From Oscheius sp. JU75 (Eukaryota > Nematoda > Chromadorea > Rhabditida > Rhabditidae), in contig JASJZC010000002.1 in NCBI GenBank assembly GCA_037178855.1, positions 3,410,001 to 3,474,000 of the forward strand: a stretch of 64,000 nt of DNA. The letters run 5' to 3'. Numbering within the stretch: the stretch's first letter is position 1; every line of letters starts with the position of its first letter. The position numbers and the translations under genes were made by a program. The notes beneath the pieces were generated by a model, which did not search any database, was not told the origin of the DNA, and saw nothing but the letters and a program-made list of their open reading frames with translations. This document shows, piece after piece, positions 12,628-25,314 of the stretch.

Positions 12628-15600
12628 CTTGTAAGGAGACGTCTCTCTGGTTCCTATTCGCAAAAGACGCCTCGCAACATCGAGGTCTAGAGGGGCGACG
12701 GGGTTGGGAAGGCGGAGACCGACACGCCCCTTTTGTGGCCGGCAAAAAACGTCTGGGCACAGAAGGAAAAGCGCAAGCGAAAGAGAGAGAGAGAGAGACA
12801 GTGACTTTTTAGCGAGAACTCAAGGCTGGAAACAGCGAGCAGTTACTACATGCTAACTTGGTACACGATCAGTTAAACATTTTCCCCTAATTCTGCAAGA
12901 AAAGAGCCAAGTTGGAGATAAAATCTTAGGAATAGAATAGGTAAGCTGATCATGTTAAAAGTAACTGTCATATGAAGCAACAACGTTTGATTGAATTGGA
13001 AATTGATATGATCCAAATACTACAAAGCGTTAAAATATTCCTAAAAGATGCTTGGAAGAGTCAAGGTTCAAATATTGGGGACTAAGTAAATGGTACAGGA
13101 ATTTCTTGCCTCCATTCGAAAATCCTGATTTGATATGGATACACATTCTTTTAGCCAAAAAGATTAGATCCTATGCCTAACAAAGAATAGCACAACAAGA
13201 CACGAGCTCCACAAAAAAGAACACTGGCCAGCTGGCTGTGTAGTACAGTCGCACTTTTTTCCCTGGTACTGCACTTTACCGGGAAACGGGACATACAGAT
13301 CAATACTGTTGCAAATTTTCGCATTCGCAGCGAGTCGAAATTAATTAATTAACCATTGGAATTGTAAAGATAGTTTCCAGAAGGCTTTTGTAGTCTTGTG
13401 AACTGTCAATAAGAAACCGCGAGGGCCGAAATCAACAGAAGGAAGTGGTAAACAGTTGACACTGCTACTTTTGAAGTCAGGAAAAAGTTTTAACCCTGTC
13501 AGAAAAACAAAACACTTGTTGAACATTTTTGATCGGAATAAGTGGGTCCTCTTAATAAGTTCCGGTCATTTTCTACACGTTTTCCTTCTGCCTTTTACTA
13601 TGTGTCGCGTAACCCCCCAAAAAACCTAATAAGACAGGTGTTCGAAGTTACGGTGGTATTATTCGATATCATGTTCTGTTAGAGATCACACTAAAATTTA
13701 AAAAGAAAAACAACTCTTCCAGCTAGCCATCCGTGGCCTTTAACAGATCGATTATGGTTAAGCGTCACGGCTTTTCTATCCGAGACGTAGGAAAACCAGG
13801 TGAATACATTATGGGACGAGGCTACGAACAAGAATATGGGGAATGATGAGTAAGGTTATAGACTTAGGATTTTAGAGAAGCACTGAGGCTAGGCATTATT
13901 ATCATCACATGGCATCATAAGATTTAACTACAAGAGTTTCTGGAATAGGTACTGGGACATGGAGCTAGGAGTATTCAGACAGATAAATGGCTCTAGCCCG
14001 TAAAATCTAAGAGAATCGAAGCACTGGTATAAAGCTCTTTGGAAAAGGAGGATTATGATAAGTTCTACAAGTAGCCAGTCAAACACTCGCAACTTGACCA
14101 CTACAGAGATCGAAAGAATCATAAAGTCAGTTTACCGGATAGAGAAGTTTAGAAGGCTTGGCCAGCTACTGAGGCTGGTAGTCTTACACGATCCTGAGCC
14201 GAACCGACCGTCGTGAACTCAAACCGTGAAGAAAAAGTAATCGTGAAAGAAACCAAGCACATAGTTGCGAAAGAGGGACAGCCAACGATCTCGCCTGAAT
14301 AATGACAGGTTGTTTCGGTCTGCCCATGCAGAATTCTACTTCCGTTGGAGTGTCCCGTGATTCTCTGACTCATTGCACACCATTAGGAGTCAATCGATTC
14401 GTTCAGAATGTTTAGAGATTCCACAGCTTTACCCTATAGCTTTTTCCCTTCCGGAAGTCCCACTCTGACTGTGTGTTGAAAGAAAATCTAGTACAATGGG
14501 TGAGAGTACATGCTCCACACAATCCGTAGTCCATCTGCTTCTCGAAAAAGAACATCCCCTCTGTCTCTGTGTCCGTAAAAATCGATAACATGTGCTGTGT
14601 GTGCCACGTTGCGAACGGGTGTTCCTCTCCCCGGCCGTCCGTTCTCTTCGCAAGAAACGATAGGACGAGAGAATACAAGGAAAGGAGGAGGCGGTTGAAG
14701 TGCTGTGGGCGAAAGATTACATTGCCTGCTGGAGACGACAGACACCAGAGGCCCCTATAAAGAGTGCGCCGCCGGCCGGACCACCCACGACGATGGACGT
14801 CTTCCCTCTCCATTTCCTCATCTCCGGAAGAGGGAATAACATTTTGAGTCGAGTTTACGATTCAATGAGCTAAAGTAGACTGGGGAACTTTGACGCCGTG
14901 AAAAAAAAGAGCAAGAGCCGCCTTTCTCTCTCCACACTCAGTTGGTCTACGGTAGACGCCGCGAGGGTAAATATCATGAAACGGTTCGGAGAAGGGAGAA
15001 CACGGGGAGAGATCAAAATGGTATCGAATATGTCATGAAACTTCGAGAGAGCCCCTTTTGACTCTCGGATGTTCAGTTCTGTACCAGTAGTCCAGGTGTC
15101 CTGTTCTATCGACTCTTGACACATCTGTCCATCTGAATCAGTCAGAAGTTTTTAGTCAAAGGGTTTCCAGCCTGTTTCATCAGAAATGTACCAGTCGATC
15201 CCAGTTCTTCGATGCTTCGACTCTTGTCCTGTACGTTTCCTACTGAATACTGACCATGGTGTTCTGACTACTGTCCCTCATACCCGTACTGATCTGATCC
15301 CAGACATCCTCTGGGATCAATCAACTGGATTTCAGTCTCTGATCTCTTCCCAATATTGGTTACAGAACAGCTGGTCAACACGGCTGGTCTCTTTCCCGTG
15401 TGTTTCCTAATCAATAGGTCAGAAAATTGTTTTCTCTTCTTCGTTTTACAGGAAATGTGTATTTGCATACAGAACGTGTCTCTTTGCCCAACACAGTCTA
15501 TATACATCACAGCCCTTTTTCAGCCAGCACCTCCAGGACTGGCGCGCGTCTGTAACGCGTGAAACGACCCTCCATAACGTCATAAATGTCGGTCCTATAG

Positions 15601-18600
15601 CCCTGTCTCTCGATTGAGGGGAACATGAGGACCAGGGGAAGGGGTCTGGACATGGAGATTATGTTCAGTTGGTGTCAGGTTTGATTAGCTTCGAAGGAAT
15701 TTTGGTATTCTGAGAGTACAATAGTTTGCTACGAGCGAGACGGCCATAGGAGGCGAATGAAAACTTTAGAAAAGATCATAAAAGTGGGACAGCTTCTAGC
15801 TCATTTGAAAAGTACGAGTATACAACTTTGAGAATTGAATAGATCCGAGAGAGTACGGGCTGAGAACGGACAGAGGCTTCAGAGATTAATTGAGCACTTC
15901 TCACAGTTCGAGAGACTTCAATTGCACCTACTGAACCCTTCGAAACCGTTCCACAAGACGCGATTGTTGACAACTGATCGAAGGGGCGGTAACCCAGAAC
16001 CGATTTTTTAATCACTCTCAAGACTGGATTCTAGATAAGAACGAGCTTTTGTCTCCAAGAATATGTAATCGATACTCAGGCTTTTTGCCTTCTCCGTAAC
16101 CTTCGACCTCTTCTCGCGTGAGCCGCATAAATAACTTGAAAGCGGCAATACAGACGTTTTTTTGGAGCGACCTCCGCTCTCGCTCCGGCAGCGTGAGCCA
16201 ATTGGCAATTAGGCTTTCGAGAGGAGAAATCTCAGCAGCGACGCCAAAAAAAGAGCCAATTGGAAAGATTCGCCAAGGAGATGGATTACTGTGATGTGGG
16301 TTGGGTGACCTTCAGATACTTTAGCCGTAAAGGGAGGGAAGCTGCCAGAAGATAAATGGCGAATTAGGAAAGCGGCAACACGGAGGAACAGACTGTAGGA
16401 AGTTGGGAAGAGAGTTCGAAAATAAGAAACTTTTGAATGGGGGATAGAAAAGGAGTAGTAGTGCTCCGTAATGAGGATTTCAAAGAATGTGTATTTCTGA
16501 AATTTTTGGGATTTAGTAGAACGGAGTTCAAATGAAGGATAGATTGGGAGCACGATGCTTGTGGAATATTTCAAAACACCATTACAGTATTTTTCCAATG
16601 TAACATTGGGTACTATGTGAAATAAAAGTACCCCATCAATGTCCGAGAGACAATGAAATTGGTTTCGAACTACTTGTGTAACAGCCATAAGGAGGCTCGA
16701 ATAGAAAGCAAATCAACATTTTTAAGTTCTTTGGATCCTATAGAATTGATTCAGAATAAGGATATCCCGATATGAACAGCGCTTTATGCAATATCAATCA
16801 ACAGTGGCGTTTGTTTTAGCACTAGGTAGGATAGTTTGAGAGAATTAAAAAGCTTAAACTCGTGAGTTGTTCATACTGATTTCGAGAAAGTCTGATCAAG
16901 AGAAGAGTCATCTAATAACTCATACAAAATAGGGACAAACTGATGACGACTCACATTACATCATTTCTCCTCCGTGAAGTGCTCTTCCTCTCTATTCACC
17001 TTTCTCTTCTTCTTCTTTTTGACGGACGTGGTGGTTCAAAAACTAGTCTGGCCGCTGGCATCGTCCTCGGTCAACGAGGAATCTAGCCGGCCAGCGGCCG
17101 GTCAAGAAGGTAGTGGTGTTAAGCTCGATGAAGGCTCAGGGCTACCTGAAAATTACTGTTTTGTCTTATTATTGGAGGATTGAGAAGAGGTTGTTCAGAT
17201 TCTTTCGTGCCCATAAGGTTCCTTTAAAGTGCAAGCGTTCGCACTACCGTACTCCCCGCTGCTTCGCAAGATTGTTCTGTCTGGGTAGCTGTCTGTTCGC
17301 AAACGTTCCCTGGCCCGCTCTCTCTTTTTCCTCGTCGTGTTGCGAAGCAGCCAAAAGATTCTATTTGCGAGGCGACAAAAAGAGGTCGGAGAAGGCTCGA
17401 GTCTCTCTCTCTCTCTCTCTAAGAGCAAGCTCTGACGACCTGAGGGGAGCGGCACTATCGATTACTTGCATTCGAGTCCATCTGACCGAACACTGACTCT
17501 CAGAACAACTATTGGTCGAGGTTGTGAGTCAAAAGCTCGTCAAGAAGGGACCTATCGATTGGTTTCTCTCTTGGTATCTTTCAGGCTAGGGCGATAAGAC
17601 TGAACATTGACAGCAACTAAGAAACCGAAAAAATATAGAAGATACTGAACGAGTAGGATACCGGATAGCGTGGACTATGCTGAGCATAAACAGGTGATCA
17701 AGCGTCAGTAATGAAATCTGTGAAGAAGGTACTAGTGCGTTTATGTTAGCTACAGCTACCGGATGTTGTCGGCTACACAACATGGTACAGATAAACTACG
17801 GTGGATATGGTAGCCAGTGGCCTGATGAAGACTGCCTAATGAACTAACAAGAACAGCTGAATCCTTACATTCATCATCAGGGCTTCTTGAAAATGTGAAA
17901 GATCAACTGATCACGAGAGTTTGTCGACAGGAACTGTTCAACGGGACATGGTTAGTTAGATACACAGTTTATGTACTAGATGACCTACAAAGAAAGACAG
18001 AGAAAAGACAAAAATGTGGATGGATCTGCTCGGAAAAACTGTCAGCAGGAACAGTCTGCTAGCGTGTCAGCCACGTTCAGTTTTCCCAAAGAAACAGAAC
18101 TGATACAACTTCGGGATATTTCAGCTGTTTGCGGATGTAAAATAGGCTTTGAAACAGCATAGCTATCAGGTAGCAGCAATTTTTGTAGTCGCGAGCTCAT
18201 TTTCAAAGACGTTGACACCAAAAGATTTTTCTGGGACCAGGCACTACCGACACGTCATTTCTCGATCAATTTTCCAGCAAAATGATCTGGCGATCTGAAC
18301 TTACAATGCGGTACAGGGAAGACTTTGTCCAATAGCCCCAAACTTAAAGAAGTTTCTAGTAATTAGGTACTGTTCTGAATTTCAAAGCAATTTGTAGGAG
18401 CAGGATCTGTTTCGAAACACTATTTATGTGAACTAGATAGTTTTTTTTCTGACTACGGTAATAACATAGCTTCTGGAAGAAGTTGAAAGTTCAAGAGTAA
18501 AGTTTAAAATTCTTAGTTCTGCATTGTTTAAATGCATGACAGTCTTCGACAACCATGCCCTTTTGTAACAACACACACACTTATTCGCTTTTTCTTCCAG

Positions 18601-19263
18601 TCCTTTTTGTCAATTATCAGTGCCAGTCTCGGGCCGACTCTTTCTCTCTCTCGGGAAAATGTTGCGTAGTCTAGAGGTCGAACGAAGCTATCAACTTACG
18701 TCCGTTTCCTCTTTCAAATCTACCGTATGTCCTCGACTCGAAAAAAAGGCGGACACCCGGCCCGGCTGGGCCATTAGCATGTTGCGACTCTCCTCGTTCT
18801 GCGGCGTTCCCTCGTCGCTCCAGTCGGTCATAAAGCTCCGACGCGGGAAGTTTTTTCTGGTGCCATTGTGCCAAGGTACTCTTTGGCCGACTGAAAACAG
18901 CTGCCGCTGTGCCGCAACATTCCAATGGAATTGAAGAGACAATGGGGGACCGACCCGATCTGTGTCAAAGCTGGTAAAAAGGTGTCTCGGATACCGTATT
19001 TTCGATTTTCTGTTGCGTATCTCTCTCGCTACATCAAAGGGGCAGAGAAGCTCTTCTTCTCTCTTATCGGGACGAGACAAAAAACGCCTCATTTCGGGTC
19101 GCGCTGACCGCGTCGCTCTTCCGAGAAGCAAAACGACAGGCAGAGAAAGAGGGACCTTCTACAGAAAAGACATCTGACCGACCTTGTCCTATGCCTATGA
19201 GTTATCATAGAGAGATATCCATCGCGATATCCTCTGCCTTTCAGTCGTCTGGGTCAACCAGCT
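12628..19263. other. 6.6-kb region without recognisable genes
   Basis: Read on both strands, only short open frames without family signatures, usually lacking an ATG or splice signals. There is (GA)n at about 12783-12797, (CT)n at about 17402-17422, and GC-rich patches near 12690-12760, 14740-14810 and 18620-18960. It lies upstream of the mab-3-like gene, so it may carry regulatory DNA for it (inference). Single short exons or non-coding RNAs could be missed. Confidence 0.5.
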
Positions 19264-22200
19264 ATGCTAATTACCTTCTTGCTACCGCTAGTTTGTCTTT
19301 GGAACCTCTGCAAAGGGGACGTTCTTGGTAGGCTTTGAATTTGTTCAAGGAGCCTATTGGTCAAGCGTATTCTTCTCGATCTGACCACCAGTACTCCAAA
19401 AACTGACACCATCGATGAGTCTGTTGCAAAAATTGCTAATTGAGAGAATTAGGACAGTTACACCGAGAGCAGGAAGTTCCCGTTACGATTTCCTGATTTT
19501 TTGTAACCACATACCCAAACTATGACTACTTGAAGGGTCGAGGAAAGACCATTGAAATTCTATTCTATCCTGTACTTTAAAGAAAAGGAGTAAGAGTTGA
19601 GCAAACATTGAAAGAATTGAGAGTCTCGTCCAATCTGTCCTGACTATCATTTTTTGACTATTTGACTACTTGTCTAGTTAATTGACTACCATAAGATCTT
19701 CTTCTATCGGGGTTGTCCTGACTTTGTCTAGTTTCAACTAGAAAGGACTGTTTTCATATAAACTCTGAGATGTCCAAAGCCCAAACCTCCAATTTCCTCC
19801 GTTTCGCGGTATCCTATTTTCATCTCTCCACCTCTTTCTCTATTACAGTAATCAAGCCCCCACTAAAGAAGTCCTATCAGTGAGTGCGTGTAACCGCCAT
19901 TTTCTCGGGCTTCGAACCCTTGATTTTTTCACTGTTCACTGGACTGGCGATAAGACTAATCCTGTAGCCATTGATAAAAGTGGCTAATGTTGCGAAGAAG
20001 CGGGAGAGGGGGAGAAATAGTGGAATGGACACTTCGAGGAATGACGGGAGACAATGAGGAGGAAGGAACAATGTGTCCCTTCTTAAAGCGAGTGTTTGGA
20101 CCTTTTTGTAGCTCTCGGATGTTAAGATTGTCTGTAATTCTATGTGCTTTTGTTTCCTACGTTTAAACTCATCTTATCTCTGTTTCGAGTAGTTGTAGAG
20201 AACTCAAGAAGCATCATGCTCCCAGAGTTTTGGAGCAGCAACTAAATTCAGTACTCGAAAGCGAGCAACCAAATGCTGTCATAGTTGTTATAACTTTTGA
20301 CACGTCAGTGTTAAGGGCCCCCGAGGTTAAGGTGCCCCCGTCAAATGGTAGATTTTTGTGGGAGAGCAAATTTACGGCCTTATTTCTCTGTGATAATCGC
20401 AGACAAAACACATTGTAGAGACACCAACGTCGTCAACGAGTTTTTCTCTACAAAACCCATGTCAGAACTCATACTCGAAAAAAAGGTCCGAGCACTCGCT
20501 AGGTGAATATTCTATTAATCGCTATATCTACCGTATAAATATAATAATCCGGGATTAACTCTCTAATTAGTGCCACACACCTCTGTGTAGTTCCAATCAT
20601 TATTAGTGCTCCAGTCGTCTACGACTTCTCTATTTTCTACCGTGTTTCCAAAAATGATCTATTCTACGTCTCTTACGAAATACCAGCCTTTATACTAGGA
20701 CGTTAACTCAAGAAAAAGTCTGTCTTCCCATGTGTTTGCAAGCTTTCAATGGTAGCTGGAAGCCATTGAGAGAATGGTAGATACTTCGAAATTCACAATT
20801 TGAGATTCCCTGAGAGCTTCAAAGAATATCCTCTTGTTTGGGTTGACTGCTCGAGACCCCTTACAAATCATAACTCCTGCTAGTTAGATCAGCGCCCAAG
20901 ACTCTTATCAAAAACTAAATTTTAGGTACGCCTCGAGTAGAGTGCAAGGAGGATGGAATCCAGATCTCTGTCAACATGTCCTCATCATTTTCTGGAAGAG
21001 TCTACCTCAAAGGACACTCAGCTACTCTAGGCTGCTACCAGGTACCTCTACCTTGTTTCCCAGTCAACTTCATCCCAGGACTACTCTCGCAATCGGACTA
21101 CCCATCTCGACCCGTTCTTCTCCTTCGAAAAGTGTCATCCTAGACGCAAACGCGAGGTCAGTTTTAGTAAAGTCGCCTCCCCGATCGATGCTCGCGTCTC
21201 TCTATCGCGCCAAGTGGCCAATAGCCGGTCGTCGGGTGCCCCAATCGATCCGCCCCCTACCGTAATCCCGGTCACCTGCAACACTGACGCTCATTTTTGA
21301 GCAATTGTTTCCGGAATAAGAGAAGCTGAATTTGGAATAGAACATCTTCTGGGGCAGGACACGATCGATTACTGTTCCATAGAATTTGTCTTTGGCGGAT
21401 TGGGACAGTCCAAAGATCGTGAGAGTCAGAAGAGTATACTGCTTTCTAACTAACTTTACAACTGTTCTAACAATTGAAACTCTCTTTCAAAAAGAGGTCT
21501 CTGATAGTCTGTTAACTGTACTTTTAACAATCACAAGCTCTATCAACTGCATACCGTCTTCTATACTCGGAGGCAAAAAGTGACATCCCCTGTTCTCTCG
21601 TTCGCATTAATCTTTCAAGCCTTCGTGACAACAAAAAAGTTCCCAGACTCGAGCAAAAAAGGGACCATGTCTTTCGAAAAATTGGTTCGGAGGAAAAATT
21701 TGGTTTTGTGTTATCTAGTGCCTAACTTGGTTTGTGCAAAGGATTGCTATAAAGTTAGTGGCAAAACGCCTTAAATTAGCCAGTTTTACAAAAAGATAAA
21801 ATTTAGCAAAAAGGTGAGAAAGTGTGTATTAACTGAACAAAAAAGCATAAATCTAATGGAGAGGCGTGGGTGTGGTGGTCGACCCGTTGTCCTCGCTGGT
21901 GCGCGAGGGCCATATGACGCATGAACGGGTAAATAACGGACGGACGGAAAAAGACTAATTTCTTCTTAGAACTCTACTGGATGTGTACTAGAAGATATGT
22001 GTTCTTGACTATAGATTTTCGATTGAAATATGTATGACTCGTCCCTATCCAAACTCTCGTTAATCCTTTTTTAAATCCAAAAAAAGGCAGGAGTTTTCGA
22101 ACAAAAGCAGATAAAGAAAAAAATCTGATGGATTTGCAAAAAAAAGTAGTAAATTGTGAGGGCGTCATCATAGCCTTACGGAACCCCCGCTTGCGAGAGA

Positions 22201-24647
22201 CAGCTGCAGGAGAGAGGGCTAATAATGTCATGAGCAACTTGCTACAGAACCTTGGAGATAAAAGAAAAGGAGTTCGGTATCTATTTTTGTGGATAGGATG
22301 TTTAGAAAAAGGGAACTGTGGTTTTCTGAAAGAAAAGTTTGTTATTATGGAGCATTTCCTCGCAAACAATCAGACAATTTACCTTGTGACTGAAATAGAC
22401 AACTTGCCAGACATCATTGAGAATCCGCGAATTGTAGCCGAAAATGTCTAGACTAAGCAAGTCATCAGGCCAGATTGTCTCGCCCGTACTATATCTATTT
22501 AATCGATTGATTCCTAAATAGCTTAATGACTCATCCGTACTAACTCCCCAGAAAGCAGTCCCAAAGCGCAAAAATTTTGAAAGTCTTACAATCCCCAAAT
22601 TTTCGAAACAAACTTTTTAGAACGCTAAATTATCCAGAATTATTGTATTTACTAGAACTTGAAAACAAACAAGTAAAGTAGATGGTGGAAATTACGAAGC
22701 AGGGCGTAGACTACTGACATCATCTTTTAAGTCCATCTTCACTCCACTGCCCAAAGATATATGAATGAGAGTACAGGACGGAACAGTTTTGATCCATTCT
22801 GTATTTTGACAGAAACGTAGTCGGGTAGTCAAGAATAGAGAAGGAGAGGAGAAAGCAAAAGTTCGGCTACTTACTTAGGTCTGCAGATAGAATCATAAAA
22901 CTCATAGAATACTCCTATCCGTTAGCCTTTGTTTAGAGACTCCACCATGTTGGGCTCGCTTCTAACTTAATAAACGGCAAATCTAGGAGCTCGAGTTTGT
23001 CAAAGTTTTGATCGTATATGTTTCATCAAACTTTCCTAGTTGCTCTCTATTGCTGCCCGTCCCTCACGTAGAAAGATATCCTCTTGCCTTCCGATCTCCT
23101 GCTCCATCCCACTCTCGCCCCACTAATAGCCTGTTAGTACTCATGTGATTGGACTCTCGCCCACAAAACCTCCAATTTGTAACTACCGTAGTGCTTGCCT
23201 CAAAGCACATACAGCATGTACTTGACCACAGATCGGATAACTTTTTGTAGGTAGTTCCGGCCGGAATGAGGATGCAGACGAGAATGATTATCTCCCATCA
23301 TCCTCGAGTCGAAACCTACCAAGATGTAGCCTTTGACATTGACTGTTTCTATCGAGAACGTGATGATGAAGTGGCCACAGCTGTCCAGGAACTGAGAGTC
23401 ATGTTTGTATTGCTCATTGGATAGGGATAAAACTGTGTTCAGATCCGACCAACCGCCTCAAGAGATGAGAATGGAGCCAGCTCCTCCAGTTTGCAGCTAT
23501 CGAGTCGAGATTGGAAATACAACGGAGAAGGAGGGTGAGATGACTTCAACCATCGCCGTGGGAGACACTGTGACTCACGTCTGGAGCTGTGACGAGGGAG
23601 ACGACTATCATATGTACTGCATAAAGGTGAGTCAAGGCTGAGGAGAATTAGTGTGAGAGAAAGTGTTACGACTGGAAGGAGCTCCAAGGAAAAGAACAGT
23701 CTGGATAAAGCTCAGACCATTCATATATCCAAACAGTTCAGTCACTAGAGAAGTCAGATTAGGCTTACAGTCATGGTGTATCAGTCAGCCTATCGGTAGA
23801 AGCAGAGTAAAACAGCATCCACTAACTACAGGGACGCCTCTTTGTTCTCGGAACAGTCATACAAATTGGGAACTCTCTGACTTTTTGTTAGAGCAACAGG
23901 TTACATGAGTTCATTTCCAAAAGTTCAAAATGAGAAAACTCAAAGACGAGTAATGGCAGAGAAATCGCAGAATATAGATCGCACCTCTCAAATTTTTGGG
24001 GATAGAATCTGAAGAACATCTGGTACCTTTTCACTAAACGAATATGTGAATTGACTCTCTTTAGTGTTCTTCGACACTTGTATGTAACTGACTTTCCAGG
24101 TTCACAGCTGCTTTGCCAGAGCCGTTGAAGGAGACGAGTCAATCTCTGTCGTCGATAGTCATGGGTAGCAAAACTTATCTCTGCTCACAGTATTTAGATG
24201 TGTTCTGGAACACGAGCTTCTTTCCTCTCTGCGACACTCCTTCACAATCCCTCGAGTCTCGGCAACCTCTAGAGTCTACAAGTTCCCGAACAGTACTGGT
24301 ATCCAGTTCGAATGTCAGATAAGCTATTCGATGAGAATTCACGAGGAGGGAGCTGTCTGTCCAGTAAGGCTCTAGCCTGCCTCTCAATGAACAATTTTCA
24401 GACCGAACAATGCTTCTCAGCCCAAAAACGACAGAAGAGATCGGTCAGGATAGAGGTAGAGAGTCAAGAACTGACAGTTCTGGAAGACCGAGTTGCCTTT
24501 CTCGCCCCATCTAAGGTAGCCAGATGTGATTGGTTCAATAGTCCCATGGTTATAGTATCCACACTGTTCCTTGTCTATTTCGTATTCACTCTGTGCTTGT
24601 GTCTCTCTCCAAAAAGGAGACAGACAGAGTTGAGCATGCGTTTTTAA
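19264..24647 (+). CDS. ZP-domain (cuticlin-like) single-pass membrane protein
   Basis: Eight exons: 19264-19327, 20926-21041, 21064-21156, 23251-23402, 23443-23626, 24100-24164, 24198-24363, 24402-24647, in phase, 361 aa. Exon 1 encodes a signal peptide (MLITFLLPLVCLWN). The ZP domain follows: VECKEDGIQISVN and SFSGRVYLKGH (ZP-N), FEKCHPRRKRE, DIDCFYRE, VCSYRVEIGN, AVGDTVTHVWSCD, VHSCFARA, and FECQISYSM (ZP-C). A dibasic/furin-like RQKR then precedes a transmembrane segment (VIVSTLFLVYFVFTLCLCL) and a short basic tail. This order is typical of nematode cuticlins and cuticlin-like proteins, which are cleaved and polymerise in the cuticle. Introns of 1.6 kb and 2.1 kb are large for this locus. 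Exon 1 is inferred from its signal peptide and matching splice phase. Confidence 0.85.
21882..21930. other. Nested inverted repeats in ZP-gene intron 3
   Basis: ACCCGTT (21882-21888) pairs with AACGGGT (21924-21930). Inside it CCTCGC (21891-21896) pairs with GCGAGG (21903-21908). The two stems nest in a GC-rich patch within an AT-rich intron. It could fold as RNA, but short stems also arise by chance. Confidence 0.3.
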
Positions 24648-24651
24648 TAAA
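24646..24651 (+). terminator. Poly(A) signal AATAAA overlapping the ZP-gene stop codon
   Basis: AATAAA begins within the TAA stop (24645-24647). The 3' UTR would be very short. The next gene on the - strand ends at 24964, so the two genes are convergent. Confidence 0.5.
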
Positions 24652-24963
24652 ACTGACTAGATAAAGACTGAAATGAGATTCAAAAACGCAAGAGCTATCA
24701 CATAGAATTGTTAAATCGTTATGTCTTGGGAAGCTAACCTGGCTTCGAAACAAGGATCATACACACTCTGACTCTCCCCTGACACTGGACAGTTATAACT
24801 TCTAGTTTGCCTTTGACGCAACCTTGTCGGAATGCGCCAGCAGTTTCAGTCAATTTTTCGACATTTGTCAGCCAATTCAAGAATACAATAGCTTGCGTAA
24901 AAGTCTTTATTAATACTGAGTGATGATGGAATATGCACTGATATGAGTGTAGTTGGTTGGTGC

Positions 24964-25269
24964 TCAGTTGGCCTTCTTCTGCTCGAAGCCGGCCTCTCTC
25001 TTTCCATAGTATCCGTAGCCTCCGTAGTAGGATGGGTATCCGTATCCGTATCCTCCGTAGTACGAGGGGTAGCCATAGCCGTAGCCGTATCCGAGTCCGT
25101 ATCCGTACTGAAACCCATCTTTGCTCCAGCTGGAAAGGGTCAACCCACATATTGAGCCTCAGTCTCGGCCACGAAGGCGCAGACGACGAAGAGAGCAACG
25201 AGGATGAGGCTGGAAGTGTCTCTTTGAGAAAGAGTTCGAAAAAAGGACTTACAACTTAGCAGAAGCCAT
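24964..25269 (-). CDS. Secreted Tyr/Gly-rich peptide precursor (YG peptide 1)
   Basis: Three exons: 25253-25269, 25149-25209, 24964-25107, in phase, 73 aa. MASAKF and a hydrophobic signal peptide (LILVALFVVCAFVAETEA) are followed by about 35 residues of Tyr/Gly repeats (GYGYGYP, PSYYGGYG) and a GKR processing/amidation motif, with a short tail ending KKAN. The 17-nt first exon and MAS-K start match the YG peptide pair at 27-29 kb, so they are paralogues. The layout resembles C. elegans NLP/CNC epidermal antimicrobial-peptide precursors, or small cuticle proteins; function is not proven. Intron 2 (41 nt) was placed by phase; an earlier acceptor would shift the frame. A TATAAAAG lies about 40 bp upstream of the ATG. 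Confidence 0.75.
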
Positions 25270-25306
25270 TGAGGGCAGTGGTGACTGAACCCTACCAAGG
25301 CTGACC

Positions 25307-25314
25307 CTTTTATA
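25307..25314 (-). promoter_or_regulatory. TATA box of YG peptide 1
   Basis: TATAAAAG on the - strand, 38-45 bp upstream of the ATG at 25269. This spacing implies a very short 5' leader. Confidence 0.6.

Noticed and set aside
16209-16688. 159-codon open frame on the - strand in the gene-poor region
   Set aside because: No family similarity, AT-driven composition and no flanking splice logic.
22128-22598. Overlapping open frames on both strands inside the ZP-gene intron
   Set aside because: They overlap each other, lack splice signals and sit in an intron whose flanking exons join perfectly without them.
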